A DNA stretch of 64,000 nucleotides from Climacteris rufus (lineage: Eukaryota; Chordata; Aves; Passeriformes; Climacteridae), in assembly GCA_013398175.1 (NCBI GenBank), contig VZRZ01003844.1, positions 572,731 to 636,730 on the forward strand. The letters run 5' to 3'. The notes beneath the pieces were generated by a model. The model saw only the letters and a list, made by a program, of their open reading frames with translations. It had not been told where the DNA came from and did no database searches. This document shows positions 31,481 through 46,400 of this stretch, piece by piece. Each line of letters opens with the position of its first letter. Positions within the stretch are counted from its first letter, which is position 1. The translations under genes were made by a program, and so were the position numbers.

Positions 31481-34400
31481 GGCAGTGCGAGACAAAAGTG
31501 GGCTTTGAACAGGCGTGAGGGGGTTACGTGCTCTGGCTGCCTCACAGGACGAGTGCTGTAGAGTCATCCTTGTCTGATCACGAAATATCCATGGAAATGC
31601 AATTCCAGATTCTTTGCGGTACCAAGACACAGCTTAGCATGTAGATTTAGGCTAAAATCTTCTGGTGCTTGCTAGTTCAGTGAGAAAATACGCCAGTCCT
31701 CTTAGAAGTAGTATACTAAGCTTGTATGAAATATATATTATAGGATAACTCGTTTATTTCGTATCTTATTTTGCCATAGTAATTGCCAGCCTCACTTAAA
31801 ATGCATTAGGAGTGTTTGCAGGTTTTTTTTGTTTGTTTGTTTGGTTTGGTTGTTTTTTTTGTGAAGTCTAGTGATGAGCTCTGTTGTCAGAGAGCAGGAA
31901 ATTGTTCCACATCTAGTCAATCGGGAAACAAACCTGATTCATTAGAGACTGCTGCAGTGACCAGGCAGTAAATTATGAAGCGTATCGTTCCCTTGCTGAG
32001 GTACAGCAATGTTGTTTTACACCAGAGAATGTCAGGTTCTTTGCACTCCTGTGAATGAAGGAACTGTATTGTGGTTCCTCTGTTTGCACTACTTGTGCTG
32101 ACATAAGTATTTATGAGTCTGCAGACTGGATTGGGAAACTGATCTGCCTAAAAATCCAACAGCAAAGACCCCTCCCCCAAGCTGGTGTTTCAAAAGCCTT
32201 TGATTCTTATTAGAAGGAATACTTGCTGGTTAGGCACTTTTATTTTGCCTGAATTCTGTTTGTCTTTCAGTGAAACAAATTTTTGCAGTTGTTTTCATGC
32301 ATCTGTTTTCCCTGGGTCAAATGGTTCTGGTGTGTCCAGGGATAACAGACCTTAAGTGTACAAATTCATGGTGCAAAGGATCATATGTTCTTAAAATACA
32401 CATGAGCAACCAAAGATTGGGAGAGAAAACTGGGTTTGAGTTAGATACACAGTTGGATTGGCATACTGCTTTGGTCCTGGGAGTCATCAAATGAATACAA
32501 AACCCAGCCTTTTTTTTCTGAGGAAGAGTGACCTGCTATTTTGGAATCAGGAACCATCCCAAATGTGACGTGAAGGTTTGAGTTCTTCAGCAGCTAAAAT
32601 CAGGCTGCATGTGTCCTTAGTTCCTGCAGAAGGATTTGCAGCAGGAGTAGCGTTCAGTGGTGCTCCAGATGCTGTGTTTTTCTCAGAGAATATTCTGCTT
32701 TGAATTACAAAACTGTTCGTTATGAAAAATAATTTTTTAAACTTATTTTTAAAAGACTGTCACTGAAAGTGTAATGCTTGCAAGGAAGAAAATGTTACAT
32801 GTTTGTGTGCTTAGATATTTCATTAAACTGTGGTCATTCAAGTGCAGGAAAATACAGCAGATGATCACTTGATTTAGAGCATAGCAGAGAGATGCAATGA
32901 AACAACTAAGATCGTGAGAGCTGCCCTGAGTCTGATATTTTCTAATGTACATTTAATTCATTTTGCTTGTAGCCTAAAACTTCTGTCATTCATGCTTTTT
33001 ATATGTAGTTACAAGTTAGTAAGAAAAAGTAGAACAGGAAACTTTGGCATAAAAAGCCTAGATATGAAGGTAGATGGCACTATGTCCATGATTTCTACTT
33101 TCATGCCTTTACTTGACGTTGCCATCTTCATAGGACTTTCTAGTTTCTCAAATATTCTAACATATAACACTATGAACATTTTGTTATTAGACTGTAAGGA
33201 ATGTATTTGCCTCTGAATATTTATGTTTGTATCTTTGAAAAGGGAAGTGTTTTTTTTTTTTAAAAGCCAGTACTTTGTAGTAAGAATGCTGTCACAAGAT
33301 GATGTAACTGTTAAACCAGTAAGTTGTAACATACTTTTTCCCTGAAAATTCTGACTAGGTTGCAGTGGTTTTGTGCTTTCTTGTAGGATTACCTCTCTGG
33401 AGCATTGCCTAACAAATATAAAAGCAGAAGCTCCCTAGTTTACAAAGGTAATACCAAGCAATGGTGCTTTGATATCTTTTTCAGGAAAAATATATACTAA
33501 ATCTGTATCATTCCTAAATTTATTGAAAGTAGTTTTGTACTTTCTCATTTTAAATAGGCAAACATTCTTGATCAGGGGGTTGTGATACCTGGGAGCCAGC
33601 CTGGGAATGTTAACATTCAAATAAAGAGTGCAAAGGGTGTTTTGGAATAATAGGTCACAGCCTGTTTGTGTCTAAGTTCTGCTTGAACTAGTTGGTAGCA
33701 ATCCACCTCATAATGCATATATTTGGCTTTAATTTAAAGATACATAAATGTTTAATATTTAGAATGTATTTGGGCTCATTGAGAAGCACATGCTACTGGA
33801 GCATGGGGACAGCAGGCTAAAACAATTAGAAAACATTACAGAAAAAATTGTATATGCAGTCAAGCTCTAAAACTTCAGAAGGACAAATCTGGTGTGAAAA
33901 CTAAGTAATTATTACTGTGGCTTGAACTGTTGGAATTAAGTTCATAATCTGTCAGGCTGCATCAGTGGTGGTTTTGGTTCTTAAACCTACATGACTACGT
34001 GGCAAGCACTTCTAATGAATCCTTGTTGATTTCTTAATGTCAGCTTGTCAAATGCAAAATAAAATTGCTGTAATTTTATGTATTTCAGGTGACATGGACA
34101 ACTCAGTGGAAAATGCAGCTATTTCTTTCTCAAATTGTTGTTTAGAGTCAGAATTTGCTGAAACTGGAAAAAAGAATAGCATCAGATCTTCTAGTGGTTT
34201 CCATAAAAGTTTGAAAGCCTGGGATTGGTAGGAGGTTTTTACAGTTCCCCTTTATAATTTATTTTCTCATAATCCAAATAGACCATGAGTAAGCAATGTG
34301 TTTGGATGGTGCAAAAGTAATTTTAAGGTTCCTGTTTTCTTTTGAATTAAAGAATTGTTTGTAGCCAACTTAGGGGATAATGAGAATGCTAATTTTGATG

Positions 34401-37400
34401 AGGGATATTGTCTCACTTTGTAATCTAATCAGTGTATGTTGGCATTGCTAATGGGTTACAAGGATGACATAAAATGAACTAGCTGATAAAAAAATGAATT
34501 AAGAGGAAAGCATATAGCCCAAGCTGATAAACAGATTTGTGTTTATTTAGAGATAATTCTATTCCAGAAGACAAAAAAAAACTTTTAAGGGCTATTTTAC
34601 ACCCAATAGGATAAGTATAATTTGAAAAAGGGTACTCCAGAGTACATTTAGTTCTCTAAGAATTTGATGTTTTGTGGTAAGAGAAAAATGTTGGTCTAAC
34701 CTGTTGCATACATGTGCTTACAGCATGAAAAGCCTGGTTATTGTTACTGTTTTTAAGTCTATAATTGTTGTGGTTAAAGTCTTCTGAGTAATAATACCTT
34801 TCATCCAGATGATTTAACTGTGCTATTTGTTATCAGTCAAATATTAAAGTCTTGCATTAAGCAATGTTTGCCTTTTTATACAGACTTCTCTTGGGCCTCT
34901 GTTAGGTATCGTGTTAGAAAGGAACTAAGTAATTTAAGCTTACTGCTCTTTTGTACTTTTAGTTTTGATTATGAACAAGATTCTTTTGGTGATTCAAGTG
35001 GCCTAGAAGTAAAAGAAAAAGCCATTATTTGCTCTGAAACTGATGCAATTCAAAATACAGCTGTATACATGGGAACAGGTAATAAATGTTGCATTTTTTA
35101 TATTTTACAACTCTGCGTGAAGTATAACATGTAACTATAAAAACTTTCTAGTAAACATATTCCTATTCAGTTCAGAAACATACTGATCACCTAAAATGTA
35201 TTTTATTGTGGGGATTTAACCTTTCACATAAATATGAGGAACTCCTTTAGAACTATTTTAGGAGATCCAGACATACTTGAAGGAATACTAACCTCAGTTT
35301 CTCCTGTGGTGTCCAGTAGTTTCTTGAGTCTTGTTCTGTTTACTTTGGGGTCACCCTAATGTCTGTCAGCATCAAATCACTTGCCTGAAGCCCTTACAAA
35401 AATAATAGGAGATTTTGGTGACATGATTCAATCTGAAGAGATTCCTTACAGGGGTCTCTGGGATTTCTGTATTGCAGTGGAGGGCACAGTTTTCCTTATA
35501 AAACTCCGTGGATTCTAAATCAGTTCAAATAAACCACAGAATGCAAATTTGACCAAATCTCCTTAATTCTTTAGATTACTTTCACATTTTGATACATCTT
35601 GCTCTATACTTGTACCTCTGAAATACATTTTTGTTGGTTTTGTACAACAATCATATCAGTATTTAGCTACGATGAATTTTTAAAATGGTGAAATGGATTT
35701 TTTTCCCCCCACAGGCCACACCTTTCAATGTAATTTGGCTGCAAATATACAAGAAAATAGTGACCAAAATATTAATAATGGTTTGTTAAAGAAAATTACA
35801 CGTGGAACTGGTGCTCAGGCCTGCAATAAGCAAAGTTTAATACCACCTCACATCAGTCAAATTTATGATGAATTACTTGTCATACATCAGAAGCTTCAGG
35901 TAGGAACTGGAATCGCCTTTAAATTTGTGTTGAATAATGCTATGAAGATTCTAAATTTTGGTAAAGAAATCTGAAATTACTTACATAGTAGAATTTGCTT
36001 ATATATTACAGCTATTGCTTATTACTATTACTTTATACTAATCACAATTGCTTATATACTAAACCTCTGTCTTCATCTGCCTCTTTCCTTATATTAATTC
36101 ACTGATTCAGTAATGATGCTTTGAACTGTGGGTAGGTCAAGGACATGGGTAGGTGGGTTGATTCAACTTGAGGGAGTTTGAACAGAGTGTTTCTGCATCC
36201 AAGACTGTCCTGTGGCTCACTGGGCATGGTAGGAAGCAGCCACAACCATTGCTGCTCTCGGGAGCTTCTGAAACTGTTCTGGCTCGCAGCATTCCGAGGT
36301 GCTTGCCTTCATGGCCTCCTCCAGCATCCCTCTGCTCTTCCCACCAGTTCATCTCCAGCAGGCTTAGCCTACTAACAGAAGATCCTCCTGTGTGGTTTTA
36401 TTCTGTAATAGTTCCTAAGCTTCTGCTCCATTCCCTGCCATGACTGTCTTTTGCAACGTATGAGATAAAAGTAATTCTGTATTTTTTTTACCTTACCACT
36501 CTTTCAGGGATGCTTCCCATGAATTGAACAAACAGTAGCATTAATCTAGCGTTCAGCATAGACAGTCACATCACACTCTGTTCTGTCTTACAGTTAATAC
36601 CATTATCACAATACTTTGTAAGCAAAAGCTGAAGTTTAATTATGTAGAGCAACAATGTGGAGTTGATTTTTGTGTTTTGGGAGGCTGAGCCATTCCAGTG
36701 CACATCAAAGTCATTTGGGTGAGTGTGGGAGGAAACTGAACATAGATGGCCATCAGGATACTTTGTATTAGTAAACTCTTGTGTAACTCTATAATTTAAC
36801 ACAGCTAAGCCTATCTCTGGGACAAATTTTTAAATTCAGCATAATTTGTGAAAACTTCACGTGAGTTTTTAAAGTAGTTTCAACTTTTTTTTTCTTGCTA
36901 CAGAGAGAAAGTTCAGCCCAGCAGGAGTATGCTCTGCAGCTCCAGAAACGAGAGCGTTGTCTAACAGAACGAGAAACATTGCTTTTTAAACATGAAGCAG
37001 CTTTGGCTAAAATAAAAGGTGTTGAGGAAGAAGTTCACACAAAATTTGGTGTTATAAAAGAGGTGAAATAATATACTTAGTATATTGCTCTACATGCCAA
37101 TTGACTCATTTGTAGTTATTTGAAGCCATGTAGTTATCTTAAGTCATTTGTTTGCTGGAAATACTGCTTATTTCTTTGAAGTGCTTGAAATCTCCAAAGG
37201 AAAGATTTGTATAAAAAGCACTGAGCAATATTACTAGGGGTTTTGTATGACTTCTGTTTTAGAATGGTACATTTGGCTGTCTGATGTGTAGTACATTTTA
37301 CTGTTAAAAGTCAGAAAAGAGGTAACTTTTTTCTAAAATAGTGAAAGCTCTATGACCAGTATTAGAGAAAAAACTGTGGTCTATCTGTAATTGTGTGTAA

Positions 37401-40400
37401 GTTAAATGAAATGCTTTAAGACACATTTATGTGTCTGACATAACACCTGTTGCAGGGAAAATTAGCAAAGACTCAAAAAGTTCAGAAGAAGATCAACCTA
37501 ACTTTGGGAGTGTGGAAGAAAGGGTGTGAGTGAAAAAGAGTGAATTCTCTTTCACTCAGGGAAGAAATGAAAGCTGGGTTACTCTCAGTAAAATAAAACA
37601 TTGCTATTTTATCAAGTCTGAGCTACTTAGAGAGGTGCACTGGTGTCCAGAGAAGATTAAAATAAATTTCAGGGGTAAGAGAAGAATAGTTGTGGAGATG
37701 CAGGTTGTATTTAACATTTCATATGCTTGAGTTGTAAACTAGAGCCACAGTCCACAAGGCATAGGATTAGTTTCTCAGTCTGCATGATTCAGAGTAAGCA
37801 AAGCCAAAAACACAAGTTGAAACCTCAAAACAGAATTACAATTTTTTGTAAATATTTGGAAGAGTGAGCTGTAAGTAAAAGCTTTGCCATTGACTTTAAT
37901 TCACAAACACATCCCATGTCTGAACTGAGCTATATATATATATATATAGTAGGTTAGAGTAGGGCAAGAATAGGAGGAATAGGCTGTGCATGTTACTCTC
38001 AGTTTCTGGATAGATCCTTCTTAGTATGCAGTACAGATTTTTTTTTCTCTCTGCTGAGTGAATGTCCAAAGTTAGACATGAAGAACTTGATATTTGAACA
38101 TTTGTCTGATTCTTTTAACACTTAAATGGAACTTACTGTTTCCAGAATAGTCTCTTTTAAATCATGTTTTCAAATTTGATATTTCTATAGCAACATGAGG
38201 CAGAAGTTAAACAGCTGACAGAAGCCTTGAGAGAAATAACTAAAGAAAATAGGAGGCTGAAGTCATCTTTTGGCACCTTGAAGGAAATGAATGACTCTTT
38301 AAGAAAACAGGTAAAACTTACTATTTCTTGTTATAAATAATTCTACAAGTTACAGTCAAAAATTTTAAATACTTGGGCAGCTTTAGTTTGCAAATTGCTG
38401 ATGTTTTGTTTCTGTAAGACAAGAATGGTATGAATGACTGAAAGTACTTTCCTCACCTTTTTCTAGTACTTGAAATTTAGCCTTTCTGATCTTTTATGGC
38501 ATGAAAAAAGTTGGATTTATTCCACTGACCCACTAGCAACAGTTAATTGTTAGGAAGGGCAAATCCATGTTCTCTGAAGCAATTTGAGAGTGGATGGGAA
38601 GTATTTTATGATGTAGTAGAATCCACCCTGTGTTGATTTGCTGTGCCAAATTACTATGCTGAATCTATTAAATAAAAAGTAGTATGTGTATTTCTAACTT
38701 CATGTTTGCTCAGTGTTTTCAGTTATTTTTGCAAATTTTAACAAGGGCAGTATTTTCTCAATTCTTAAACTAAAACAGTATTTCATAGTAAAGCATGAAG
38801 TAGGAATTCGTTTCACTTGACTATTAAGTCTGACCTGAAATGCTGGCACACAAATAGCTATCTAAACTATTTGAGCATTGTTTATGCATTGAACTAATTG
38901 CAGTTCTGATAATCTGAGTACAATAAAAATCTACAGCAGAGCCTTATTCTTTTCCTTAGAAAAGGTCAGACTTAACTCCTAGGATGTTGGTGGTTCTGAT
39001 CTGTCTCATTATTTCCTCTCACTGTAAAATCTTTGCATTTTTGTGCAGACTGAGGGCTTCTGTGATGATCATGCTGTTTATTGTTGTATGGATAGAGCAT
39101 GTTTTTTTTATTTAAATGGAGGTCACAAGTTCCCTGATCTTTTCTCACTGAGCCAACTGTTTTTCTAGCATGGTCAGTAACTATCTTCCCCATTAACAAG
39201 ACTATTGTAATATTCTTGAAATTTGTTCTCATTCTTTTGTCAGTTCTGTGTGAAAAGTAATCTAATGTGAAGTGCCTGTGTATCTAGAGTGTCACTGTAG
39301 TGCATATTCTTCCCCTGCAGTCTGGAAGGTTGGGCTGCAGGTCAACAAAGAGCTACTGCTGCTGTCTTATTGATCCTGGAACAGGTTGCCCAGAGAAGTG
39401 ATGGAGTCTCACACCTTGGAACTGTCCTGGGCAGTCAGTTCTTGATGGCCCAACTTGAGCAGGGGGTTGGATCAGATGTCTTCCAGAGGCACTCTCAAAC
39501 CTCGAGCAGTCTATGATCTGTGATTTGTTGAGGGAGGTGGATGATGAGTTTGTTTCTATCATTTTTCATGCTAAGAAGAAAAAGCTTGAACTTAAATAAT
39601 TTAGCTGCTCAACAACATCAAATTACTTCAGCGTGATAAATAAGTCAAGAAATGACTTTTGAATTTACAGATACTTTAGTATTTTCTGCTTCTTTCAGTT
39701 AAGTGATGTGACCGAGCTGAACAAGAAGTTGGAAGGTCAAGCACGAAAAGTACAAGCTCGTTTAGAGAATCTCCAAGTAAGGTTTGTTCTTACATGTACC
39801 TGCTTCTTCTGTAGGTACCCAGTGAAATATAATTCATTGTTATATTTTGTTGCAGAGGAAGCATGACTTTTCAATGGTACGAAAGTCTAACGATTTCTGT
39901 CAAGTGATGAAACAAAGCCAACCTGTGAAAAAGGAGAAAGTGATGGTAGTGTCAAAAACTGTTAAGGTAAGAATGAAGCAAAAGTCTTGAACCTTTTCAT
40001 TTGAAAGTCATTGGGCAGTGTAACATTCTCTGTGTTTCTGCTAGAAATTGCAAAATTTAGCTTCCAATTTTATTTTATGAGTAAATTAGTTACAGTAAGA
40101 ACAGAAACAGATAATATTGGGGAAAACACACTGTTAACAAAGAATTAAGTTGCTAAAAATATGTCTTGGATTTCATATTGCATATGTGTATAGTATATGT
40201 GTTTATTTTTATTTATATGTTGTGTTTTCCTCCTCCTGTCGTGTCATCTTTCTTCTGCCAATTAGAATTATAACTTGCTTCCACTCTAACAGGTTTCTTT
40301 TGCTGTGTCAGAGCAATCTTCAGCTCATTCTGGTTACTGCTACAGTACAGCACTATCCTTATGAATAACACCAGGTGAAAAGTAGTCATTCAGAAGTATC

Positions 40401-43400
40401 CAAAAAAGAATCTTAATCTTCTAAACCAAAAATGATAAACTGCTGTTATTTTTGTGAGAAATAATCTTTAGTGAAGGAAAGAGATTAAATGCATTGTTCA
40501 TTCACAGTTCTGAAACAATCACCTTTTTTCCTTAAAAAAATTTGCATCAGTTAATGAAATTTTTTTTGTCTCCATGTAGTTCCATTTATGATATTACTCT
40601 GCCAGCATCTTCCAGCTGGTTATGTTTTTTTTTCCCAGCTAGAGGTGAACTGTGAAATGAGAAAGAAATGTTCACACCACTCTATCTAATTGATCTACAA
40701 TGGATGCCTTAAAGTTGTGCTGTCTATATATGGCCAACACATTCTCTTTACGTAGGTTTTATTATACTTTGGTTGCAAGTGAAATACAAATAATATCAGT
40801 AATTACAGTTCTGAGTGAAGAGGAAAACAGTTTTCTGAAGGCAGATGGAATAAAACTGTTGAGGTCTTTAAAAAACTGTTTGTGCAGCCTGTCTTCAGGT
40901 ATCTCTGGATTTCTTTTCTAGAGTATTTCATTGCTGTGTAGTAGAGCCAGGATGACAATTTCATGAAGTCTTTGTTCTTTTTTTTAAATAGTACTAGTTA
41001 CCCAGTTAAATATTAATAACAGTGGATTGCATGGCATAAAGCAAAGTAGGTCTAGTGCATTGAAATAAGAATTTTCCCATGCAAAGGACATTAAAGACTT
41101 GCTGTTTCCTGTAATTCATTTGTCCAGAATTATAAAATGGAGTGATTCTGTACATGAATGTTTTTTTTCCAAGGTGTTTTACTACTATTGTCCAAGTACA
41201 AAATAAATGATGGGTATATATTTTTCACACCCAGAAACCATCACAAATAGTGTCTGTTTTGCACTGGGGGGTGAGGTGTGAGAGAGAGAAAAACACTGCA
41301 AGGTTTCTTTTGGTTCTTTGTAAGAAAGGCTTGACAACAAATGGCTTAATTAAATGACTATTTTAATAAGAGAGAGTAAGGGAGGAGTATAGATAGTGAG
41401 TAAATCTGGTGTCTCTTTAGATGCTGGGAACCTGTGTTTGTGTAGCATCTGATGGAGCCCAGTTGGATTTTTCCCAGGGCATGCTTGTCCACTGAGAGAA
41501 GTTCCACCTTTTTGGCTACTCAAGAGGTGATATAATTTTCATGCAAGAAAACAACTCTATTCATGAAGAACATTCACAGGAGAAGAACTTGTTGCCTTTT
41601 TAGACAAGGACAAGGCCAGGCAGGATCAGAAGTACCAAGTAGGAGCTGTCTGAGTTTATCCTGTGGCCAAGCACAGAATAAACTGCACAGGTGATTGATC
41701 TGTGCAGCACAGCACCTCCTGAGGTTAACTGTGATGTGGATCTCTGACTCCTTGATATACAATGGTCTCCCAGTCAGGATTGCTGCCTTCCAACCCTGGA
41801 TCCACATACAGTTTACCTTTTCCAGAGATACTGTAAGTTACAGTTATATTAATAATATAAAGGCATCCCAAACCCTAGCTACAAGGCCCAGCAAAGCACA
41901 CATGGCCTATTCAAGATCACTATCTCCTCACAATACAGTAATTTCTGTCTCAGATTTTATCAGGCATAAAATCATCATCCTTTCTATTATGCATAATATT
42001 TCATAGCTATTGTACTGTCATGTATTTCAGTCTGTTATACTGTTTTGGCTTAGAAAAACCATTACATTCAAAGCTAAAATATCTGATGCTGTGGATATAT
42101 TACAGCTACCATTGAATTCACAAGTTTATGAGCTCTTAACTTGTCTCATGGATTGGATCTCAGACCAGCATCTTAGCAAAATAAAAATAGAAGAAGAAAG
42201 AGAGGACAGTCATAAACTTATGGTTACCCAGAGCTCAAAAAACCCCTGTACTCGGGAAAGGTGTATGAAGGTAAAAGGGTTTGGGTTGTTTCCTTGTGTT
42301 AATATGTTTTCTGTGTGTTTTAAATGATTAGGAGAGTATAACAGGTCAGCATGTAATTAAAACAAAATCATTGTTAATGAGTCTGTATTCATTCTAGCAG
42401 TGAGATAATTGATAATACATAATTTGTCATTTCTAAAGCATGTAGATAATTGTTAATAAAAAGTGTTGTGTCCAGTCTCAACATGAGAGTTTCAGCATTT
42501 TATTTCAAGTCACTTCTGTCAGGTGATACTTGTGTTTTATGTGTGATACTTTGTTTTATGAGATGAACAGGTCAAATTTAAAATGTTTTTGTGCCTATTC
42601 AGGTATTAAAGTTTCAATTTATGACTGAAAAAGGGTGGTGCTCTGCTGTGCTTTCAACACCTCTGTTGTTTTCTTCCTGGTGATACCAAGATTTGGAAAT
42701 CTGTGATGTGTTCAGAAAATCCACTTTTGTTGTATTTCTTCATTATATAAAAGATTTATAGCACTGGGATTGGATTTACTAAGACTGAGCTCACATGCAT
42801 CTCTACTTCTGCATGTAAACTTGTGTACAGTTTAAAATCTGTGTATGTACTGGATCTGCCCAGAGAGTATTTGCATATGTAACCTGTTAAACTCCAAGAG
42901 AAAGTTAGATTTGTTTACTTGTTTTTCACTTACAGGTAGCTTATAGAATAGCTTCATATACTGCATGTAATTCTGTTTTTGTATATTTTTGCAGCTTTTG
43001 CCTATAACTACTGAGCAACTCCAGTGGATGCCATATGTGAATCCTAAACTGCACATGCCTGTGATTAAATTTATTTACTGGTCTGTAAGACAGCTAGACA
43101 CTGACATACAGGTAAAACAAGTAGTCCTCATGCAGTCTGTTTTTATAAAAACAATTCACAGAAGATATTAATGGATCTTGCATTTTAAAGACATATGAAA
43201 AATTGATGTTTTCAGGTAGTATATAGAAAAGAAACTGCAGTCTTTGTAAAGTATAAATTCATAATGTTTACCACAGAGAGACAGCAAACAAAAAATTCTT
43301 TTTCAAGTTAAATTTAAATTTTGCATTGTGTATCTCAGTGTAGTTTTCCTAAGTATCTGATCTCTGTTGTGATATAAGCACATCAGAAATTATATTTTTG

Positions 43401-46400
43401 CATATGTATTTACAAAACTTGCACTAGAAAAGACAGTTAAAGTCAGATGCACCTTATGAATGAGATTTATGGAAATTGATAGAAGTGTGTGGCAGAGCAG
43501 TGAAAGAATTTTGATTTTTGTGTCTTCTGCTTGGTGTCTAACCACAAGACATTCCTTCCTCTCTGACTAGACTGCTATAAGAAAATACTTAGCAGTATAA
43601 TAAAGAAAAAGACAATAGTCATATTATAAAGACTCAACATAGTCCTGCCAGTAGTTCATTTGCTAAATCAAAAGCTAGAAAATTTGTAAATATCCTGAAT
43701 TTAAATTCAATACAATAGTAAGATGTTGGTTTTAGTTCTATTAAGTAACTATATTTTAAATAAGCATATTGTGAGGTTTGATTCTGTGGTAATATTTCTG
43801 TATAGTTTACGATTAAAAGTCTAATAGATGTTACCTGTACAGTGGTCTTAAAGTTCATATTTACACCTTGATTCTAGAAATGCTTTTAAAGGATATAACT
43901 TCAGGCAACCTTAAAAAAATCGAGTTGACTGAAACTGAGCATTTTCTGGAGCCAGAGGCAATTTGAGTAATGTCAGTGTATCCAGGACCCTCACTAAATC
44001 AGTCTCTTGCTGAAGTGTGCGTTGATAAGACACCGTGATTGTGTTGTTCAACCACTTTTGGAACACAAAGCCGTATCCCCTACACAGATAATACTCCAAT
44101 ACATGGTCAAACCATTTGCTATTTAATATTTAACTGCATGGGGAACGTATGTATCTCTGTGTAGTACACAGGATTTCAGAGTGTTTTGATGTTTACACTG
44201 ACTGTATGCATCGTTTGAAGCAGCATGCAACAATGAGATCCACAATGAGGAGACTGGGAGAAGATATTTTCAAAGGCATAGTGAGTAAGGGAAACCTACA
44301 CAGTTCTTCTGAACAGTCTGCAGAGAGTAAATCAAAGTCAGCAGCTTTCTTTAGGAGTTCCTGTATGCCTGTGAGGTTTCTGTCAACTTTAATTGTGCTT
44401 AAAACAGTGACACAAGGTAAGCTAAGATTTTTTTTCAGTCATGTTGGGACAAAAAGTGTTTCAATTATACTGTAGAGTCTGTTATACTTTATTAGTGAAA
44501 AGTGGTTTTACTACCTTGTGAAGCAAAATATACAAGTATGAATCTTACTATTACTTATTTTATATTCGAATCTATGTGTTCCTTTTAATGTGATGGCTTC
44601 TTGTCAGGCAAGTCAACATTTTTGAAGAGCGAGGAGAAGGTAAGAGTTTCAAAGTAGACAGTACAAGATTACACAAATCAGATTGTGTCTGGACAGTGTC
44701 AGAAAAAGTTTGGAAAATATAACCCAAAGACTGGGATACCTGTCCTCCTAGCTGATTTGTTAGCTGGTGCCTTCAGTTATGAAGTCTTTTCTCTCTTCAA
44801 GGGAAACAGGAAACAAGGTGTTGCAGATTCTTTCTATGGAAGTCAGGCAGAAAAGCAATTCTATATCATTAAGATGTAAGGTGTAAGATGTGGCTGCTGC
44901 TTACCTACAGCACCTTAGCAGTACTGTGAGTCTGCATAAGTGGGATTTTCTGCAAGAATAAGTTTTACTAGGATAGCATAAGAACTAGTATTTCTATAAC
45001 CGTTTTCCAACTCTTTGTGGTTCTAACCACTTTTTTTTTTTCCTTTTAAAAGACATTTTAAAAGCATGGATCGTTTTGATACCAAATGATTTTTCAGTGG
45101 GGTTATGATGCAGCAATCTAACCTAACCTCAGAGAAGGTCTGCCTTAGGGCGGGAAGGTTGGACTATATTCCAACCTAAATTATTCCATGTTTCTTTTTT
45201 GCTGCCTTTTTTCTCAGCATTATTTGTATTTTAAAATATCTTTACAACTAACATGTTTGTTCTGTCAATAGCACAAAGAGATTGAAAAAGTTACAGAGAT
45301 GTTAATTTGCATGGTACTCCTGAAAAGCCATGCCAGAATGTCAAAATCAGATGCCTGCTTTGGCATGTGATTTTTTTAATCTCTTGCCTGAAATATGTTA
45401 CGAATTTTGTGCCATTTCTTAGACAGCAGAGATCCACATCACAAAATGGCTGCAATCTGTGGCACCCTGATTGAAACTAAACAGGGATGCCAAAGATTTA
45501 AAATGTATAAATAATGAACAGCATTCGTGTTCATGGAAGTCATGCTTCTGAATTACATGGTTAAGCAGATTAATATGTCTTTATGCTTAATGACCTGAGC
45601 AATATTTTAATTGTGAGTATTTACAGTAAACACAGGATTAAAACATGGTGGAAGACCATCCTGGCATCATTAATGAACTGACACAGTATTCCAGCTGTTG
45701 GAGGGAACTATTTCAGTCAAAATTTTGGTGAAGCATGATAATTAGTCTCAAACTGAGACTCACATTCTAGAATTGTTTCATAAAAACAATGCAAAAATAA
45801 TTGCAGTACCAAAATTAGTCATTGCAGAGACTGATTTACCCTGAGCAGATGAACAGTCTTGATTAGAATCAATCAGTTTAGCTTCTCATGGTCGCTTTTT
45901 ACTGCTGGCTTCTGTAACATGAAAAATAAGATCTGTTGTTAAACATATGTCAGATATCACCGTGTATGAATTTTGATCACTCTGGCCACATGGCACTAAT
46001 GATCTGGTGATAAAGTAGCAGATTTGGGTTGAACATATGTCCTTTTTCCTTCAAAATGTCAGTATCCAGCAGATGGCACCACAGTTAAACATTTGCAGCA
46101 GGATAAATTGTTTCCCTCTACTTAATTTTCCACGTTCCAGATGATCAGTGAATTTCCAAGATACTGAGGAAGATTTGACATCAGGAAATTAAGAAAATAG
46201 ATTGGTTCACTTAATCTACATTCTTTGTCTAATTTCTCACAATGGATGAGAATATAAAATGTTTGTACTGAAACTACAGCTTTTTAGGGAGTAGTTCCTC
46301 TCATGAAAGGAATTGCTCTTCCTCAGACAAATGAGCCATCGACTCCCTTAATAGAGGTTTCCCATCTGTTGAAACCAATATTGTCTCAAAATATGCAAGT

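Noticed and set aside
31094..31630. Several overlapping open frames on both strands in the CpG island
   Set aside because: GC-rich DNA has few stop codons; only the ATG at 31264 has an ideal Kozak context plus a usable donor in phase with exon 2.
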